Shown here: positions 63,023 through 64,000 of the stretch, piece by piece
Layout of the letters: the number at the start of each line of letters is the position of its first letter
Numbering within the stretch: the stretch's first letter is position 1
Assembly (NCBI GenBank): GCA_965237565.1
Contig: OZ250145.1
Span: 1,178,001 to 1,242,000 of the forward strand
Length of the DNA: 64,000 bases
Direction: 5' to 3'
DNA from: JANQSP01 sp965237565
GTDB taxonomy: Bacteria > Bdellovibrionota > Bdellovibrionia > Bdellovibrionales > UBA1609
Made by a program: the position numbers and the translations under genes
Notes under the pieces: model-generated
Database searches by the model: none
What the model was told of the DNA's origin: nothing
The model's input: only the letters and a program-made list of their open reading frames with translations

Positions 63023-63757
63023 TTAGGAAAAACTTTTTGCAATGCCTATGACTATATCTTTATAAAAAATCACAGAACCATTTCCTTTTAAATTTTTTTG
63101 AAGTACTTTGAACTCGTAATCATATGCTTCTGAATGATACAGATTCGAAGTGTGATCAAAAACCTTTTGACCATGATCGTACATCCTTGAACCATGCTTG
63201 TACTCTTTTGGAACATGATCGTAGCCCTTCGAACTATGATCATATCCATTTGAACTAATGATTTTCCAAGAAAAAATAATAATTTGCTTCATATAGGCTT
63301 GAATGACAAATTTGTTTAAACTTTTAAAGACAGCTTCTTTTGCTGACCACAAAGTCGCCGGATTGGGAGCTTGGCTAAGCTCCTCTTCTTGTGAAATGTA
63401 GGCAACTGTCTTAGCTTTGATTCGATTTTTTTGTTCTAGATCAAAACTGATGGAAGGCTGGGCTGATTCAGAAATAATCATTCCCCCTAAGCCAAAACAA
63501 TGAGAAAGTGAAAGAGAACGAGAGGGTAAATGAGGAGGCACACCCGGAGTTAATAAAAGTTTTTTTTGCTCATTTGAAAGATTGGTAACTTTTTTTTGAA
63601 TCTGGGAAAGCATATTTTTACGCAGTTTTTTTCTCTGCTCCAAGTAAAACTTTTTGTGACCAAAATCCATAAGGTAACAAGTGAAAGCACAAGATAGTCG
63701 CCGGCTATGATTTTCGAGCAAGGATTCAATGGTTCTTAATTCTGAATTTGAAAACAT
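63023..63757 (-). CDS. 4'-phosphopantetheinyl transferase, Sfp/EntD-like, with heptapeptide insert
   Basis: This 244-residue enzyme loads phosphopantetheine onto carrier proteins. It has the Sfp motifs SLSHCFGLGG (about 87-96), ISFDLEQKNR with the D-x-E pair and ATLWSAKEAVFKSLN (about 147-161). From about residue 185 a run of about seven repeats of the type xxKGYDHx (NGYDHSSKGYDHVPKEYKHG and on) interrupts the C-terminal domain before YEFKVLQKN. The repeat is in frame and could be a recent expansion; activity may or may not be kept. Confidence 0.85.
   Translation of the reverse strand: MFSNSELRTIESLLENHSRRLSCAFTCYLMDFGHKKFYLEQRKKLRKNMLSQIQKKVTNLSNEQKKLLLTPGVPPHLPSRSLSLSHCFGLGGMIISESAQPSISFDLEQKNRIKAKTVAYISQEEELSQAPNPATLWSAKEAVFKSLNKFVIQAYMKQIIIFSWKIISSNGYDHSSKGYDHVPKEYKHGSRMYDHGQKVFDHTSNLYHSEAYDYEFKVLQKNLKGNGSVIFYKDIVIGIAKSFS
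63115..63260. repeat. 21-bp minisatellite inside the PPTase gene
   Basis: A 21-base unit (7 codons, GYDH core) repeats about six to seven times with drift. The repeats are oriented with the gene and keep the frame. Confidence 0.7.
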
Positions 63758-63775
63758 AAGAAATAAAATACAAGA

Positions 63776-64000
63776 TTACCAACGATGGTAACTTCCCTTA
63801 TGTAAAGACCAAACAGCTACAACATGAAAAATGAATAAACCAAGGAGTGAAACAAAAAAAGCGGTAGCTAAAGACACATCAGAAACATCCAAAAATCCAT
63901 AACGAGCCCCATTGATAAAATAAAATAAAGGATTCAAATGTGAAACAGCTTTCCAAAAAGGACTGAGACCGTCTAGAGGAAAAAACACTCCTCCCAAAAC
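63776..64000 (-). CDS. ABC-2 type transporter permease, C-terminal part
   Basis: The frame is open to the right edge of the window. The visible ~74 codons read GGVFFPLDGLSPFWKAVSHL, NPLFYFINGARYGF and a last membrane helix (AFFVSLLGLFIFHVVAVWSL), the typical ending of ABC-2 export permeases. It lies 18 bp from the PPTase gene. The ATPase partner, if any, is outside. Confidence 0.85.
   Translation of the reverse strand, partial: VLGGVFFPLDGLSPFWKAVSHLNPLFYFINGARYGFLDVSDVSLATAFFVSLLGLFIFHVVAVWSLHKGSYHRW

Noticed and set aside
1..64000. CRISPR array, prophage structural genes, rRNA or tRNA
   Set aside because: No regularly spaced short repeats, no capsid, tail or portal genes, and no rRNA or tRNA-like sequence were seen.

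Overview
The window is a low-GC bacterial chromosome segment made of two parts. The right half (about 32.7-64 kb) is housekeeping DNA: pyrC, a PEP-synthase/PPDK regulatory protein, rhomboid and SppA proteases, rpsA, cmk, ilvA/tdcB, gap-pgk-tpiA, tatD-holB-tmk, rimM-KH-rpsP, an oligopeptide-binding protein, dacB and an Sfp-type phosphopantetheinyl transferase. Signal peptides, a lipobox lipoprotein, a likely outer-membrane barrel, a six-S1-domain rpsA and a periplasmic PBP4 point to a Gram-negative, proteobacteria-like host. A low-GC Bdellovibrionota-type lineage is my best guess but it is weakly supported. No tRNA, rRNA or CRISPR array was seen.

The left half (about 1-32.7 kb) is a dense, very AT-rich accessory island. 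From left to right it holds: a C5-cytosine DNA methyltransferase (cut by the window edge); secreted papain-like protease copy A; a complete Zorya operon (zorA-zorB-zorC-zorD, minus strand) whose ZorD carries a C-terminal HNH nuclease domain; protease copy B; a small GIY-YIG-like protein; a CBASS operon (capV patatin, CD-NTase, E2-like protein) divergent from an Xre/ImmA regulatory pair of the CapH/CapP kind; a zeta-toxin-like ATPase with a small downstream partner; protease copy C; a three-gene operon led by a ClpP/SDH-like serine protease; a five-gene cluster with a PLP decarboxylase (NspC-like), three small membrane or hypothetical proteins and a DUF3326 protein; a membrane coiled-coil protein plus PhoD-like phosphatase pair; a second zeta-like module; a Fic protein; and a RES-Xre toxin-antitoxin pair.

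The island is full of scars. A 250-bp repeat (1443 and 20474) and a 232-bp repeat (10285 and 17552) border the modules. The three protease genes are mosaics that share flanks in different combinations. Relics of pyrC (25129-25337), a second CD-NTase (30945-31110) and the 3' end of a zinc-ribbon/TPR gene (30847-30896) show repeated insertion, duplication and decay. The PhoD-like module lies between 22-bp near-identical direct repeats, the left one being the very end of the pyrC relic.

Functionally, Zorya, CBASS, RES-Xre, Fic and the zeta-like modules would form a layered anti-phage and toxin-antitoxin arsenal. The most novel leads are the HNH-tailed ZorD, the repeated secreted cysteine proteases between defence modules, the PhoD-like membrane module, the ClpP-like/zinc-ribbon operon and the zeta-like toxins with downstream partners. 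At the right end, a tandem duplication of a secreted alpha-solenoid protein (second copy broken) and a phosphopantetheinyl transferase with an inserted heptapeptide repeat also stand out.
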